Below are positions 1 to 10,070 of a stretch of 33,671 bases of DNA, piece by piece. Below the pieces are notes generated by a model. That model saw only the letters and a list, made by a program, of their open reading frames with translations. It ran no database searches and was not told the origin of the DNA. Position numbers and translations under genes: made by a program. Source of the stretch: Mesoaciditoga sp. (GTDB taxonomy: Bacteria; Thermotogota; Thermotogae; Mesoaciditogales; Mesoaciditogaceae); assembly GCA_015489955.1 (NCBI GenBank), contig WFYR01000078.1:1-33671 (forward strand). Reading direction: 5' to 3'. Position 1 is the stretch's first letter; each line of letters begins with the position of its first letter.

Positions 1-869
1 CCGGAAGGAAGAACATACCTTTTTGGCTTTCCCAGCCGTCTCCATAGATCATCTGAGGACTTAGAAGGAATAAATGGATCGAAAGCGGCTTTAAAAAAGA
101 GTGTTTTTCTTGGAGGAATTAGATGGGCAAATATTGAAGGATCGTAAGTAAAACAAATTGGCATATTTTTCAAATCCTCTACAGAATGAAAATTTCTTGC
201 AGCCGCATCAAATGCAAGGTGCTTTAAAGCACACTCTTGTGGATTGCACTCTTTGTTCTCTTCGTATGAAACGCGAAGTATCTTGGTTGCAACGCTTTTC
301 CAGGTAATGTATTCGTAATTTCCCCCAGTGACTGCAAAAACTCCTTTTTTTATTCTCTTATCTATTGCCATGGCAATGACGGAAATCATACCTCCAAAGC
401 TAAAGCCCATTATGTCGATCTTTTTGAATCCTTCGTCTTCCAAAAAGTCCACGCACGTTAGTATGTCAGTTACAGCCTGATCAAAGCGTTGCGCAAGTTC
501 AACGTCTGTTCCTTTTATAAAAGCTGTTCCGCTTTTTTTACCTGGAGGAGTTCTCTCAAAATGATAAGGTAGCACTGGCATTAACGTAGGATATCCATTT
601 TTTGAGAAAAATTCTGGGTAGTATTTGAGATGATCGAAATTTCTTTGTCCTGTTCCATGAACGAAGATAATAGCCTCATCATTTTTAGATTTCACATTGA
701 AAAAAAGCGCTTTGGCGTTATCAACAACATCAATTCCTGAACCCTTTGGGCTCTTAAAGTTAAGGATAGAATACGGGTCTCCTTTTTCTAATTTGAATGA
801 CGTTTTCCTTGAAGTCGTGTACATAGAAAAGCCATTATCTTCCGTAATATGACCGTTTTTTATTCCCAT
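1..869 (-). CDS. alpha/beta hydrolase, C-terminus cut by window edge
   Basis: This gene reads leftward out of the window, so its stop codon is not visible; 289 codons are present. The ATG at 869 follows a GAGAGGTG ribosome-binding site. The translation shows an alpha/beta-hydrolase fold: an oxyanion-type HGTG at residues 71-74, a nucleophile elbow GFSFGG with the serine at residue 157, and a probable acid in FDPFIP (Asp264). The catalytic histidine should lie beyond the window edge. There is no obvious signal peptide, so the enzyme is probably cytoplasmic. The substrate cannot be told; the fold covers esterases, acyl hydrolases and dienelactone hydrolase-like enzymes. A TATAAT element 19 bases upstream suggests its own promoter. 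Confidence 0.8.
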   Translation of the reverse strand, partial: MGIKNGHITEDNGFSMYTTSRKTSFKLEKGDPYSILNFKSPKGSGIDVVDNAKALFFNVKSKNDEAIIFVHGTGQRNFDHLKYYPEFFSKNGYPTLMPVLPYHFERTPPGKKSGTAFIKGTDVELAQRFDQAVTDILTCVDFLEDEGFKKIDIMGFSFGGMISVIAMAIDKRIKKGVFAVTGGNYEYITWKSVATKILRVSYEENKECNPQECALKHLAFDAAARNFHSVEDLKNMPICFTYDPSIFAHLIPPRKTLFFKAAFDPFIPSKSSDDLWRRLGKPKRYVLPS

Positions 870-1236
870 TTTCACCTCTCAGTAGGAATTATAAGAAACT
901 CTTGTTGCCCATAAACATTGCGAAGGACAATTTTTTCGAATCCCCGTCAAAACGGATTTTCCCTTTTTTCCGCATTCTTAATTCAAAATACAATGCACAC
1001 TCTGCCACTCGCCTATGAGCATATGAGCGCTTCGCTTTTTCGGTACATTCTGTGCCTCTCAACCTCATATTCGTGTTTGTGAATTTCCAGATGGCTCATT
1101 TTTTCTGACAAGTACTTCGAGGATGAATTCAATCTCTTTTTGAAATACTCCGTAACATCGATACACAGGTTGAATCAGGAAATTATATTCCAGAATCGTT
1201 TTGAAAATCAAATCCTTTTTCTAAATCACTTTTGAA
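870..1236. other. gene-free stretch between divergent genes
   Basis: About 370 bases separate the hydrolase -10 region from the promoter of the HD-GYP gene. I see no RNA gene, repeat or terminator hairpin. A minus-strand open frame of 28 codons at 1013-1099 continues upstream for about 25 more codons without a stop, but it has no ribosome-binding site and resembles no family I know. It could be a decayed gene remnant or non-coding DNA. Confidence 0.4.
888..893 (-). promoter_or_regulatory. -10 element for the alpha/beta hydrolase gene
   Basis: Reading the minus strand there is a perfect TATAAT about 18 bases before the start codon, just ahead of the GAGAGGTG ribosome-binding site. No convincing -35 box sits at the right distance, so only the -10 element is claimed. 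Confidence 0.4.
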
Positions 1237-1265
1237 TTGGTAAAAAGTGATTATAAGGGTATAAT
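1237..1265 (+). promoter_or_regulatory. sigma-A-type promoter for the HD-GYP sensor gene
   Basis: TTGGTA at 1237-1242 and TATAAT at 1260-1265 are separated by 17 bases. The expected transcript start near 1272 lies just ahead of the GGAGG at 1280-1284. This fits translation starting at 1292 and not at the upstream TTG at 1271. Confidence 0.55.
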
Positions 1266-1291
1266 AAGCGTTGTTAAATGGAGGTATGTGC

Positions 1292-3397
1292 ATGAAGAAA
1301 CGGATAACCGTTATCTTTTTTGCGATTCTCATCTCCACTTTTCTGTCAAACATCAGTTTGGCTTTAACATTAAAAGTGGGAACCTACGATGATGAGCCGT
1401 TATCTTTTCAAAGAAACGGCAAAGTCATGGGTATTTATATAGATTTGTTGAATTATATCGCTAAAAAAGAAGGATGGCACGTAATTTACGAGTATGGCAA
1501 TCTTAACGATCTTCTTCAAAAATTGAAAGATGGAAAAATAGATCTCTTAACTTCTGTGGCTTACTCACCTAAAAGGGCAAAGTACGCTTACTTCTCAAAA
1601 GAAACCGTTTATGTGAATTGGGCAAATATCTGTCAAAGAAGCGACGAAAATTTGGAAGGCATATTTTCTTTTAAAGAGAAAAAAATTGGAGTTATGGATG
1701 GAGACATTTATTATGTTGGTCCAAACAACGTCCACGAACTTTTCGAAAAGTTCGAAGTTCCCGTGAAATTCGTGGTATTTCCAGATTATCGATCGATACT
1801 GAAAGCGGTACAAGACAAAAAAATAGACGCCGGTGTGGTAACAAGGCTCTTTGTAAACATATACGCTCGCAAATACAAAGTAAAGGAAACTCCAATTATC
1901 TTTGATCCTGTAAAACTCGTCTTTGCCGCTTCTAAAGAAAACGCTAACCTTTTAGATGTTCTAAATGAAATAGACTCTCAATTAAAAGAGATGAAAAAAA
2001 ACCCAACATCAAGGTATTACCAGATTTTGAACGAATATACCAATTACGGAGAATATCAAGGAATTCCAAAATGGGTGTTTGAAATTCTTATTTACGGTGG
2101 AATAACAGTGGGGACTGTTATTCTTATTTTACTTTACATGAACTATATACTAAGGAAAAAAATAAAAAAGGCCACCCAGGACGTTATTAAAAGGAACAAA
2201 GATCTAGAACGCTTCAATAGAGAGTTAAGAAAAACTCGTGACGAATTGAAAAAGAGTGTGGAAGTTGAAAACACCATAAGAAGAAAATATTCAGAGATGT
2301 TGAACTTGTTTTCCCTGCAAACAGATCAGCTTGAAAGCAAAGAAGACGTCTTCATGCAAAAAATCCTTTCAACCGCAATTCTTGTTTTGGAAGGCGATTA
2401 CGGCAGCGTCAACAAAATAGAAAATGGAAAATGGAAATTCGTTTCAACAATTGGTCACGATAAAAACATTCTTAACGCTTATCCTTTAGACGCAAAATAC
2501 ATATTTCGCGCTCCCGACGTGAAGATCTTGAACATGAAAGAATACAACGAAAGAAATCTCCCTTCCAATGTTAATTCTATTTTAAAGAAAGGGGCAAAGC
2601 CCATAAAACAAACCATCTTCATTCCTTTAATCATCGAAAACATGTGGGATGGGAACATGTGCATCGATTTAGATGAAAAGAATGAAAAAACTTTTTCGAA
2701 AGAATCTTTGGAAGTGGCAAGGGCTTTCAAAGAAGTGACAAAAGTCTTCTTGACCTTGAAATTTAACAACGATATCTTCAAAAGAGCTTACATCGAATTC
2801 GCACGTCGCCTTGCCAATATAGCAGAATCTTACGATCAAACGACGGGGGCTCATATTACGCGCGTGGGAGAAATTTCCGCGTTCTTGGCTTTGAAAATGG
2901 GAATGTCCGCCGATTTTGTGGAAGAGTTGCGCGAATTCGCACCTCTTCACGATATCGGGAAAATTCTGATCGCCAAAGAGATTTTGAAAAAACCCGGAAA
3001 ACTTAGCCCAGCTGAATGGGAAGAAATGAAAAGACACACCCTTTACGCCAAAAAAATATTGAACACGAAATACTTCGAAATGGCTTTAAAGATCGCACTT
3101 TACCATCACGAAAACTACGATGGTAGCGGCTATCCTTATGGTCTAAAGGGAGAACAGATCCCAATTGAAGCGCAAATCGTTCATGTGGTGGACGTTTACG
3201 ACGCTTTACGATCGTCGCGCCCATACAAAAAAGCCTTTTCTCATGAAGAAACGATGAAAATAATGACCTTAGGAGATGGACGTGTTTCACCACATTACTT
3301 CAACCCGCAAATACTGGAAAAGTTTGTAGAAAATGCCGAAGAAATAAATGAAATTTTTGAAAGAATCAACAAAGAAACTAAAGACGATAAAATTTAG
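1292..3397 (+). CDS. membrane sensor with periplasmic SBP_bac_3-like domain and HD-GYP c-di-GMP phosphodiesterase domain
   Basis: Start chosen at ATG 1292 because GGAGG lies 7 bases upstream; an in-frame TTG at 1271 would sit at the transcript start. The 701-residue product has a signal/anchor segment (about 5-25), a domain resembling extracellular solute-binding family 3 (about 26-245; it opens with LKVGTYDDEPLSF and FQRNGKVMGIYIDLLNYI, typical of amino-acid binding proteins), one membrane helix (about 260-287), a coiled coil, a GAF-like region (about 340-490) and a C-terminal HD-GYP domain. The HD pair is His553-Asp554 in LHDIGKI; His605-His606 and the GYP triad 613-615 lie in HHENYDGSGYP, so the metal and substrate residues look intact. 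HD-GYP proteins hydrolyse c-di-GMP to pGpG or GMP. I infer that a periplasmic small molecule, perhaps an amino acid, controls c-di-GMP breakdown in the cytoplasm. The 3' end overlaps the convergent nitrilase gene by 20 bases. Confidence 0.9.
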   Translation: MKKRITVIFFAILISTFLSNISLALTLKVGTYDDEPLSFQRNGKVMGIYIDLLNYIAKKEGWHVIYEYGNLNDLLQKLKDGKIDLLTSVAYSPKRAKYAYFSKETVYVNWANICQRSDENLEGIFSFKEKKIGVMDGDIYYVGPNNVHELFEKFEVPVKFVVFPDYRSILKAVQDKKIDAGVVTRLFVNIYARKYKVKETPIIFDPVKLVFAASKENANLLDVLNEIDSQLKEMKKNPTSRYYQILNEYTNYGEYQGIPKWVFEILIYGGITVGTVILILLYMNYILRKKIKKATQDVIKRNKDLERFNRELRKTRDELKKSVEVENTIRRKYSEMLNLFSLQTDQLESKEDVFMQKILSTAILVLEGDYGSVNKIENGKWKFVSTIGHDKNILNAYPLDAKYIFRAPDVKILNMKEYNERNLPSNVNSILKKGAKPIKQTIFIPLIIENMWDGNMCIDLDEKNEKTFSKESLEVARAFKEVTKVFLTLKFNNDIFKRAYIEFARRLANIAESYDQTTGAHITRVGEISAFLALKMGMSADFVEELREFAPLHDIGKILIAKEILKKPGKLSPAEWEEMKRHTLYAKKILNTKYFEMALKIALYHHENYDGSGYPYGLKGEQIPIEAQIVHVVDVYDALRSSRPYKKAFSHEETMKIMTLGDGRVSPHYFNPQILEKFVENAEEINEIFERINKETKDDKI

Positions 3398-4160
3398 GCT
3401 TTCTGTCTTCAAAGATATCATTAAGATCGTTCAAGTGTTTGTTTCTTGAAAGTTCTGGATGCACATCAACTTCTAGAATGGCATCTTTATCTTTTGGCGC
3501 TTGGACAAGCACTTCTCCCTTTGGAGATGTGATTTGGCTCTTTCCAGTAAATTCCAGTACTTTTTCACCATTTTCATCTTTTCCCCATCTGTTGGCAGTC
3601 GCTATGTACACTTTATTTTGCAAAGAAGCGTATACGTTTGAGGACTGGCAATATGGCATAACCAAATTAGCGCTGTGCGCTATAACATCCGCACCCATTA
3701 AGGCCAGCGTTCTAAAACTTTCAGGAAAGAACCAATCAAAACATATCGCCAACCCTATTTTTATTCCTTTGAATTCTTCAACGAAAAATCCCGTGTTACC
3801 CGCAACAAAAAACTTCTTTTCCTCAAAAAAAAGATGCGTCTTCCTGTAAATCCTTTTCCTTCCATTTGGAAAGACGATCATAGAAGAATTGTAAAGCGTA
3901 TCACCCTCTTTTTCTGGAAAACCAAAGACAATTGCACTGCCTTTCCTTTTTGAAAAATCTTCAATTTCCTTTTCAACTAAATCGTTTAATTTTGCAACCT
4001 CAAAGATCTCGTCTTTTGTTTTAAAAAGGTAACCGCTAAACGCAAGCTCCGGCAAAACAAACAGCTTTGCCGAAGAATCTTCCATCAGTCCTAAGGCCTT
4101 TTTGAGATTATTTTTAACGTCAAAAAGTTCTGGATTGAATTGAACTATCGCTATTTTCAT
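3378..4160 (-). CDS. carbon-nitrogen hydrolase (nitrilase superfamily)
   Basis: The 260-residue protein carries the Glu-Lys-Cys triad of the nitrilase superfamily: Glu38 in LPELAFSGY, Lys107 in RKTHL and Cys140 in AICFDWFFPE. Length and layout are typical of single-domain amidases of this family such as omega-amidase, N-carbamoylputrescine amidase and ureidopropionase-like enzymes. There is no signal peptide, so it is cytoplasmic. The substrate cannot be assigned from sequence alone. It ends inside the 3' end of the convergent HD-GYP gene (20-bp overlap), with no terminator between the two. Confidence 0.85.
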   Translation of the reverse strand: MKIAIVQFNPELFDVKNNLKKALGLMEDSSAKLFVLPELAFSGYLFKTKDEIFEVAKLNDLVEKEIEDFSKRKGSAIVFGFPEKEGDTLYNSSMIVFPNGRKRIYRKTHLFFEEKKFFVAGNTGFFVEEFKGIKIGLAICFDWFFPESFRTLALMGADVIAHSANLVMPYCQSSNVYASLQNKVYIATANRWGKDENGEKVLEFTGKSQITSPKGEVLVQAPKDKDAILEVDVHPELSRNKHLNDLNDIFEDRKPKFYRL

Positions 4161-4273
4161 AATTCAATTCTAACATAAAGTTTTTACAAACCCATGTAAC
4201 TTTTACCTGCTTACCTAAAGAACATTTCAATTGAAGATCATCTTGAACTTGATTTTAGTTCTCCTCAAAACAT

Positions 4274-4297
4274 CATTCCGGCTTACAGGCCGGAATG
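4274..4297. repeat. perfect palindromic hairpin element
   Basis: CATTCCGGC at 4274-4282 and GCCGGAATG at 4289-4297 form a perfect 9-bp stem around a 6-base loop. It sits about 70 bases downstream of the small envelope-protein gene and 114 bases upstream of the nitrilase start. Only short T runs follow on either strand, so it is a weak terminator at best. It looks more like a copy of a dispersed palindromic repeat. Confidence 0.5.
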
Positions 4298-4365
4298 ACT
4301 TTAACAAAAATTTCGTATTTTTTAGTCTTGCACAATTCGAAAGAATCACATAATGCATACGTACG

Positions 4366-4845
4366 CTAAAACCCTATCTGAATTCCACCGGCTATCTCTG
4401 TATCCTGCGAGAGATTAAAAGGAGAGTAATACACCATTTTGACGGCTTCCGCATACAGTCTTATCTTTTGGATGTTCACAGCTAATCCTGCATGTACATA
4501 GCCATCGTACTTTAGATATTCCATTTCGAATTGTCCTTCGTAAAAAGACAAATCCGGGCTAAATCCAGCGTAAATTTCCAAATTGGAAATTGGAATATCC
4601 AGATTCAAATAAGTGAAAAGGTAAAATTGATCGGCGGGATTGAGATCTCCAGAGTCTAAAAGTACTCCCAAATCGAGAGTCAATCCTGAACCCATGGTTA
4701 TCCTTCCTTCCACATAGTCAATTCCAGAAGATGTGAATTCATCACTGCCTATGTACTTACCAACTCCTCCGCCTATGAAGGTGGTTGCATAAGCACCAAT
4801 CGCGAATACCAAAAGAATGGCCACCAACGCAAGCAATTTTTTCAT
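4366..4845 (-). CDS. small secreted beta-rich protein, possible outer-envelope beta-barrel
   Basis: The 159-residue protein begins with a clear signal peptide (MKKLLALVAILLVFAIGAYA, residues 1-20). The rest is glycine-rich with alternating hydrophobic/polar stretches typical of beta strands (TFIGGGVGKYIG, RITMGSGLTLDLGVLL, LNLDIPISNLEIYAGF) and ends in a terminal Phe (GGIQIGF), the usual end of an outer-membrane barrel. About eight strands would fit. A strong AAGGAGGGG precedes the start. I do not recognise a named family. In a Thermotogota cell it would sit in the outer toga or periplasm. No partner gene is evident; the upstream MFS gene is separated by about 155 bases. Confidence 0.65.
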   Translation of the reverse strand: MKKLLALVAILLVFAIGAYATTFIGGGVGKYIGSDEFTSSGIDYVEGRITMGSGLTLDLGVLLDSGDLNPADQFYLFTYLNLDIPISNLEIYAGFSPDLSFYEGQFEMEYLKYDGYVHAGLAVNIQKIRLYAEAVKMVYYSPFNLSQDTEIAGGIQIGF

Positions 4846-5001
4846 TCCTTACCCCTCCTTTTGAATTTTATATTAACGTTAAAATAGTAACATTTTAATT
4901 TTATCATACTTTTTTGAAAATTAAAAACTGGCATTATGAAGTTCCAATCCGATTTATCCTCATTTTTGTATGATCTGAGAAGGTTATTACCAAAAGAAGA
5001 T

Positions 5002-6240
5002 TTACGAATTTTCTTTAACTTTTACAAAATTCCCAAAAGTGAACATGAATATGCCAAAGAAAGCCAAAGCCCAGCCTATTCCCACTTTATCCGCAACTAT
5101 TCCCATAAGCGGTGCAAATATTGCCATGAGGATAGTTGTTATCTGTGATTCCACCGAAAGCCCGGATGCCATTATTTCATGTGAAATTTTATCGCTTACA
5201 AGCGATACGTTCATTGGACGTCTGAAATTCTGTAAGACGTAGAGCACCAAAAGAGAGAGAATGGAAATGACTTGTATTTTGAAGCTCATCGAAAAGCCGG
5301 CTACAATTATCAAAATTGCGCCAATGAAGTAAGTCATATTTACAGCTGTTGGAAGACTTTTGAATTTCTTGCTTATCTTTGCCGAATTTCTTGAAGCATA
5401 ACTTGTTAAAAGGTATATCACAAAATAGATAATCCCAACGGTAAGAGAAGTTCTTTTCACGCTGTCGAAGGTTAAAAAAATTGGTAATGAAAGTGCAAAA
5501 GATTTCAATATAGGCTGAAGGTATTCTTTTGACACTTTAAAAAAAGATGAAAAGGACGAACTGTTAAGCACCACTTTCATAGCGTCAAAATTTTTGAATA
5601 TCATGGCGAAGTCCCTAAGAGTTGTCTTCACTTGTCTTTTCAAAGTGCCTCTCTCGATTTTTTTCAATTCACCATCCAATTCTTTTGGATAGGTTAAAAG
5701 GTTTATAAGATCTAAAACGTACGGAATGACAGAGGCTATGAAGATGTACCTGTAACTTCCAGAATAAAAAACAAGAGCGGCCGCTATTAACGAGCTTATA
5801 GCCGAACCAAGTTGTGAGGCCCCACGAGTGTGACCATAGTAATCGACTTTAACGTCTTCCATATGGTTTATTCTAAGATATTCAAGTATCAATGCTTTAT
5901 GGGTGCCTGAACGAAACGCTTCTCCAAACGCAAAGAATACCATGGCAAGAGAGTAAAAATAGTAATTTGAGAAAAAATAGAATATCAAAAAAGATATTAT
6001 GTAAGAGATGAAAGCCATAATCATTGATTTTCTTCTTCCAAATATATCCGCATATATACCCGTTGGTATTTCTAAAATATTTGTTGAAATGTCCCTTATG
6101 GCGTAAAGCGTTCCTATGGCAAAAAACGAGAATCCCACTTCTCTAAAAAAGAGCACCATGAAAGGATCGAAAAATCTGAGATTTTTCAAGAAACCGTACA
6201 TTGAGAATTTGTAAAACATTCTATCTTTTTTAAAACCCAT
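5002..6240 (-). CDS. MFS transporter
   Basis: The 412-residue polytopic protein has about 11-12 predicted membrane helices with a central cytoplasmic break around residues 190-215 (LKKIERGTLKRQVKTTLRD). The first loop carries the MFS signature GIYADIFGRRKSMIM (about 60-75) after TM2, the G-x-x-x-D-x-x-G-R-R motif of the superfamily. Similar 400-residue permeases are annotated as drug or sugar efflux carriers, but the cargo is not deducible here. The ribosome-binding site is weak (only AAGTGATGAAG before the ATG). It is transcribed divergently from the AI-2E family gene. Confidence 0.8.
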   Translation of the reverse strand: MGFKKDRMFYKFSMYGFLKNLRFFDPFMVLFFREVGFSFFAIGTLYAIRDISTNILEIPTGIYADIFGRRKSMIMAFISYIISFLIFYFFSNYYFYSLAMVFFAFGEAFRSGTHKALILEYLRINHMEDVKVDYYGHTRGASQLGSAISSLIAAALVFYSGSYRYIFIASVIPYVLDLINLLTYPKELDGELKKIERGTLKRQVKTTLRDFAMIFKNFDAMKVVLNSSSFSSFFKVSKEYLQPILKSFALSLPIFLTFDSVKRTSLTVGIIYFVIYLLTSYASRNSAKISKKFKSLPTAVNMTYFIGAILIIVAGFSMSFKIQVISILSLLVLYVLQNFRRPMNVSLVSDKISHEIMASGLSVESQITTILMAIFAPLMGIVADKVGIGWALAFFGIFMFTFGNFVKVKENS

Positions 6241-6303
6241 TCTTCATCACTTTCTAAATTGGGATATGATTAAATTAAGCGTCAGTGGTATTTTACAACA
6301 AAA

Positions 6304-6312
6304 TGATATAAT
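6304..6312 (+). promoter_or_regulatory. extended -10 promoter element for the AI-2E family gene
   Basis: TGATATAAT is a perfect TATAAT preceded by the TGn extension, 35 bases before the start codon. There is no good -35 box, which is normal for extended -10 promoters. Confidence 0.45.
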
Positions 6313-6346
6313 CTTTTATCACCAATACGATGAATAGGGAGGTTTC

Positions 6347-7366
6347 ATGAAACTTTCGTCTGAAAAGAGAGCTTCGCTTTTGCTTTTCATATATATATCG
6401 ATTTTTTTGTTAATCGGAAGATTTATGCCGCGGGTTTTTGATGTTATAGTGGTATCGGTCTTTGTGGCGTTAATGCTGGAACCGGTTTCGAAGTGGTTGT
6501 ACTCTAAAACGCACCATCGCTTCTTTTCGATTACCGTTTCGCTTTTGATTTTTTACGGTTTTCTGGCTTTGATCGTGGGTTTCCTTGTCCCTGTTATTTA
6601 CGAAGAGGGAAGGTATTTCATAGATTTTGTCCAAAAGTTCTTTTCAAATCAAGAATGGAAAGGATTGCCTTATTTAAATAACTACCCAGATCTTAAAAAA
6701 TTCCTAGAAAATTCAACGAATTATTTCTTGCCCTCGTTGAAATCATGGGCTTCGGCAGAGATCACGCACCTGGCTCTATCAATTCCATCCGCCTTAATGG
6801 TAATATTCTTCTCAATACTCGGTTCGATTTACGTGGCTTACGGATTAAAAAATTTCAAAAAAGTGGCCGCCACGGCTTTTTTCCCAATGAGCTCTTACCA
6901 AAAAGTAGACCTCTTTTTACGTCTTTCATACAAACATATGCAAAGTTACATAGTCGGCGTAACGGTTGCAGCTCTTTTTACCGCTTTGTCAATGGGCGTT
7001 TTTTTAGCGATTGCTGGCATAAAGTACAGCTTGCTTCTTGGCACATGGGCATTCATAACGAATTACATTCCTATAGTTGGCGTTTTTCTAGAAATAATTC
7101 CAATCGCACTTTCAACGTTGATGAAAGGCACGACGGTTTTTATATGGTACTGGATAGTGCTTGTAATAGTCCATTCTGCCGCTTTTATAATCTTCGTAAA
7201 AACCGTGCAAAATCAATCTAAACTGAATCCATTCTGGATGATAGTTGCCATTCTGGTATTCACCCAATTGATAGGTCCAATGGGGGCTTTTGTTGCCGTG
7301 CCTCTTATGATAATCTTAAAAGATTACTGGGATATATTCATCGTCCCATATTGGAAAACTTCCTAA
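6347..7366 (+). CDS. AI-2E family transporter (PerM/YdiK-like permease)
   Basis: The 339-residue protein has the AI-2E family layout: two N-terminal hydrophobic helices (about 10-45), a third at about 65-85, a soluble insertion, then a cluster of helices from about residue 145 to the C-terminus. Family-like stretches include FVALMLEPVSKWLY, ITNYIPIVGVFLEIIPIAL and the C-terminal QLIGPMGAFVAVPLMIILK. GGGAGG lies 5-6 bases before the ATG. Characterised relatives include E. coli TqsA (autoinducer-2 export) and Na+/H+ antiporter-like members, so the substrate is open. Its last 29 bases overlap the 3' end of the convergent membrane protein gene. Confidence 0.85.
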   Translation: MKLSSEKRASLLLFIYISIFLLIGRFMPRVFDVIVVSVFVALMLEPVSKWLYSKTHHRFFSITVSLLIFYGFLALIVGFLVPVIYEEGRYFIDFVQKFFSNQEWKGLPYLNNYPDLKKFLENSTNYFLPSLKSWASAEITHLALSIPSALMVIFFSILGSIYVAYGLKNFKKVAATAFFPMSSYQKVDLFLRLSYKHMQSYIVGVTVAALFTALSMGVFLAIAGIKYSLLLGTWAFITNYIPIVGVFLEIIPIALSTLMKGTTVFIWYWIVLVIVHSAAFIIFVKTVQNQSKLNPFWMIVAILVFTQLIGPMGAFVAVPLMIILKDYWDIFIVPYWKTS

Positions 7367-7838
7367 AAAAATTTCTATGCCATCGCACGGCAAATTCGAC
7401 CAATCTTTCGTACATGAAAAGTGAAGCTATCAAGAGCAAAATACTCATGATTTTGAAATAATCCTGCGGAATGTTTATGACCAAATTCATTATTTCGTAT
7501 GCTCCCAATCCCAAAAAAGACAATATTCCCCATCTCAAAAAGACAAAACGAAGAGCCCTTTTTGAAACAAAACCTCTTATCAACGTGTAAGGTCCAAAAA
7601 GAAACGCAAATCCAAGAATACTTTGCCTTAAACCAAAAAAAGCGAACGTTAAAAACAGCGCCGTTAAAAAAGAGAAAAGAGCGGTTTTAAAGCCAAATTC
7701 ATCTTCAATAAAAACTATGGGCAAAGATGCCAGCATCAAAGTAAAGGGATCATCGGCAAGAGAAACGGATATAGAAAGTAAGATAACTGAAAAAGAGGCG
7801 TACATCGCTCCATACGCTATATTTCGTGTTTTAAGCAC
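7338..7838 (-). CDS. small polytopic membrane protein of unknown function
   Basis: The 166-residue protein has about five hydrophobic segments (residues 10-30, 34-50, 54-70, 74-90 and a pair near 100-145) and a basic C-terminus. It begins with GTG directly after the TGA stop of the J-domain gene, with the GGGAGG ribosome-binding site inside the end of that gene, so the two are translationally coupled. I do not recognise the family; the small size and opening YGAMYASFSVILLSISVS are loosely like ECF-transporter S components, but no ligand motif is seen. It is the last gene of the operon and overlaps the convergent AI-2E gene by 29 bases. Confidence 0.65.
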   Translation of the reverse strand: MLKTRNIAYGAMYASFSVILLSISVSLADDPFTLMLASLPIVFIEDEFGFKTALFSFLTALFLTFAFFGLRQSILGFAFLFGPYTLIRGFVSKRALRFVFLRWGILSFLGLGAYEIMNLVINIPQDYFKIMSILLLIASLFMYERLVEFAVRWHRNFFRKFSNMGR

Positions 7839-9283
<1,445 letters not shown>

Positions 9284-9985
9284 TTATTTTTTCACCACAA
9301 AGATGTTGTAAAAACCAAGTTTTTTCATTTCTTGAGCCACTTTCAAAGCATCTTTCCCATTTACTATGTACTTTAAAAATTTATCTCCTTTCGGTACAAC
9401 AACAGTGGAAGTGCTCATGGGATCGTGAATTGATATGTAAGAAGCGCTCTCTTTTGATATTTCCAAAATTGTTGGCGTACCAAGGTAGGAGTTCTTTTTC
9501 TTCGAATATTCCCTAAAATCCACTTTCTTTAAATATTGTTTAGTTGCTATGTATCTGAGTATGGTTGAAAAATTTTTGGCATCCACATATCCAGGAACGT
9601 AAGTTATCGGTTCACCATCAGAAGTGAAAAACACAATTGTGGGTGTTCCCTTTATTCCAAATCCAGCGAAAAGTTCTCTGTATGAATAAGTTTTTCCTTC
9701 AAAAAACGCTTTATCATTCGTGGGATATATTTCTCCTACAATAAAATTGTTTGCGAGTATTTCCTGAACGGTTTTATCGGTCAAAGTTTCTGCCTTGAGC
9801 TTTTTACAATAAAAACATCCAGGATCGGAAAAAATTATTATTGCATCCTTTTGTTCGTATTTAGCCAACGTCATAACAGTGTTAAAATCCTTTAAAAGGA
9901 ATTTATCCAGAGCGTACGAAAACGCGTATGAAAATAGGATAAACATCGTTATGAAAAGCAAAATCACAATCTTTTTTTTCATCAT
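9284..9985 (-). CDS. exported thioredoxin-like protein with possible degenerate rhodanese-like C-terminus
   Basis: Start set at the ATG at 9985, five bases after AAGGAG; a longer open frame to 10147 runs into the divergent promoter region and is not supported. The 233-residue product has a signal peptide or anchor (residues 3-25), then a thioredoxin-like domain with the redox pair Cys57-Cys60 in PGCFYCKK and the cis-proline Pro115 in GTPTIVFF. This resembles SoxW/DsbE-like periplasmic thioredoxins. From about residue 165 a second segment (LGTPTILEISKESASYISI ... YIVNGKDALKVAQEMKKLGF then YNIFVV) follows the secondary-structure rhythm of a rhodanese, but the catalytic loop reads VNGKDA without cysteine. 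It heads the four-gene operon ending at 7338, with its own TGTTATAAT promoter. Confidence 0.75.
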   Translation of the reverse strand: MMKKKIVILLFITMFILFSYAFSYALDKFLLKDFNTVMTLAKYEQKDAIIIFSDPGCFYCKKLKAETLTDKTVQEILANNFIVGEIYPTNDKAFFEGKTYSYRELFAGFGIKGTPTIVFFTSDGEPITYVPGYVDAKNFSTILRYIATKQYLKKVDFREYSKKKNSYLGTPTILEISKESASYISIHDPMSTSTVVVPKGDKFLKYIVNGKDALKVAQEMKKLGFYNIFVVKK

Positions 9986-10027
9986 TTTCACTCCTTTACA
10001 TAGCATGTGTGAGAAATCGTCAAAATG

Positions 10028-10036
10028 ATTATAACA
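10028..10036 (-). promoter_or_regulatory. extended -10 promoter for the thioredoxin/DUF5685/J-domain operon
   Basis: On the minus strand TGTTATAAT (TGn plus perfect TATAAT) lies 43 bases before the chosen ATG. This gives a short leader and supports the start at 9985. Confidence 0.45.
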
Positions 10037-10070
10037 GATTCTGGTGTTCTTTCTTTGAAAAGGCTTGCAA

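Noticed and set aside
1013-1099. Short minus-strand frame MSHLEIHKHEYEV... in the first intergenic gap
   Set aside because: It has no ribosome-binding site, no recognisable family and only 28 codons; at best it is a decayed gene.
6745-7221. 158-codon plus-strand frame inside the AI-2E family gene
   Set aside because: It is a shifted-frame shadow of a clear membrane protein, with no ribosome-binding site or domain.
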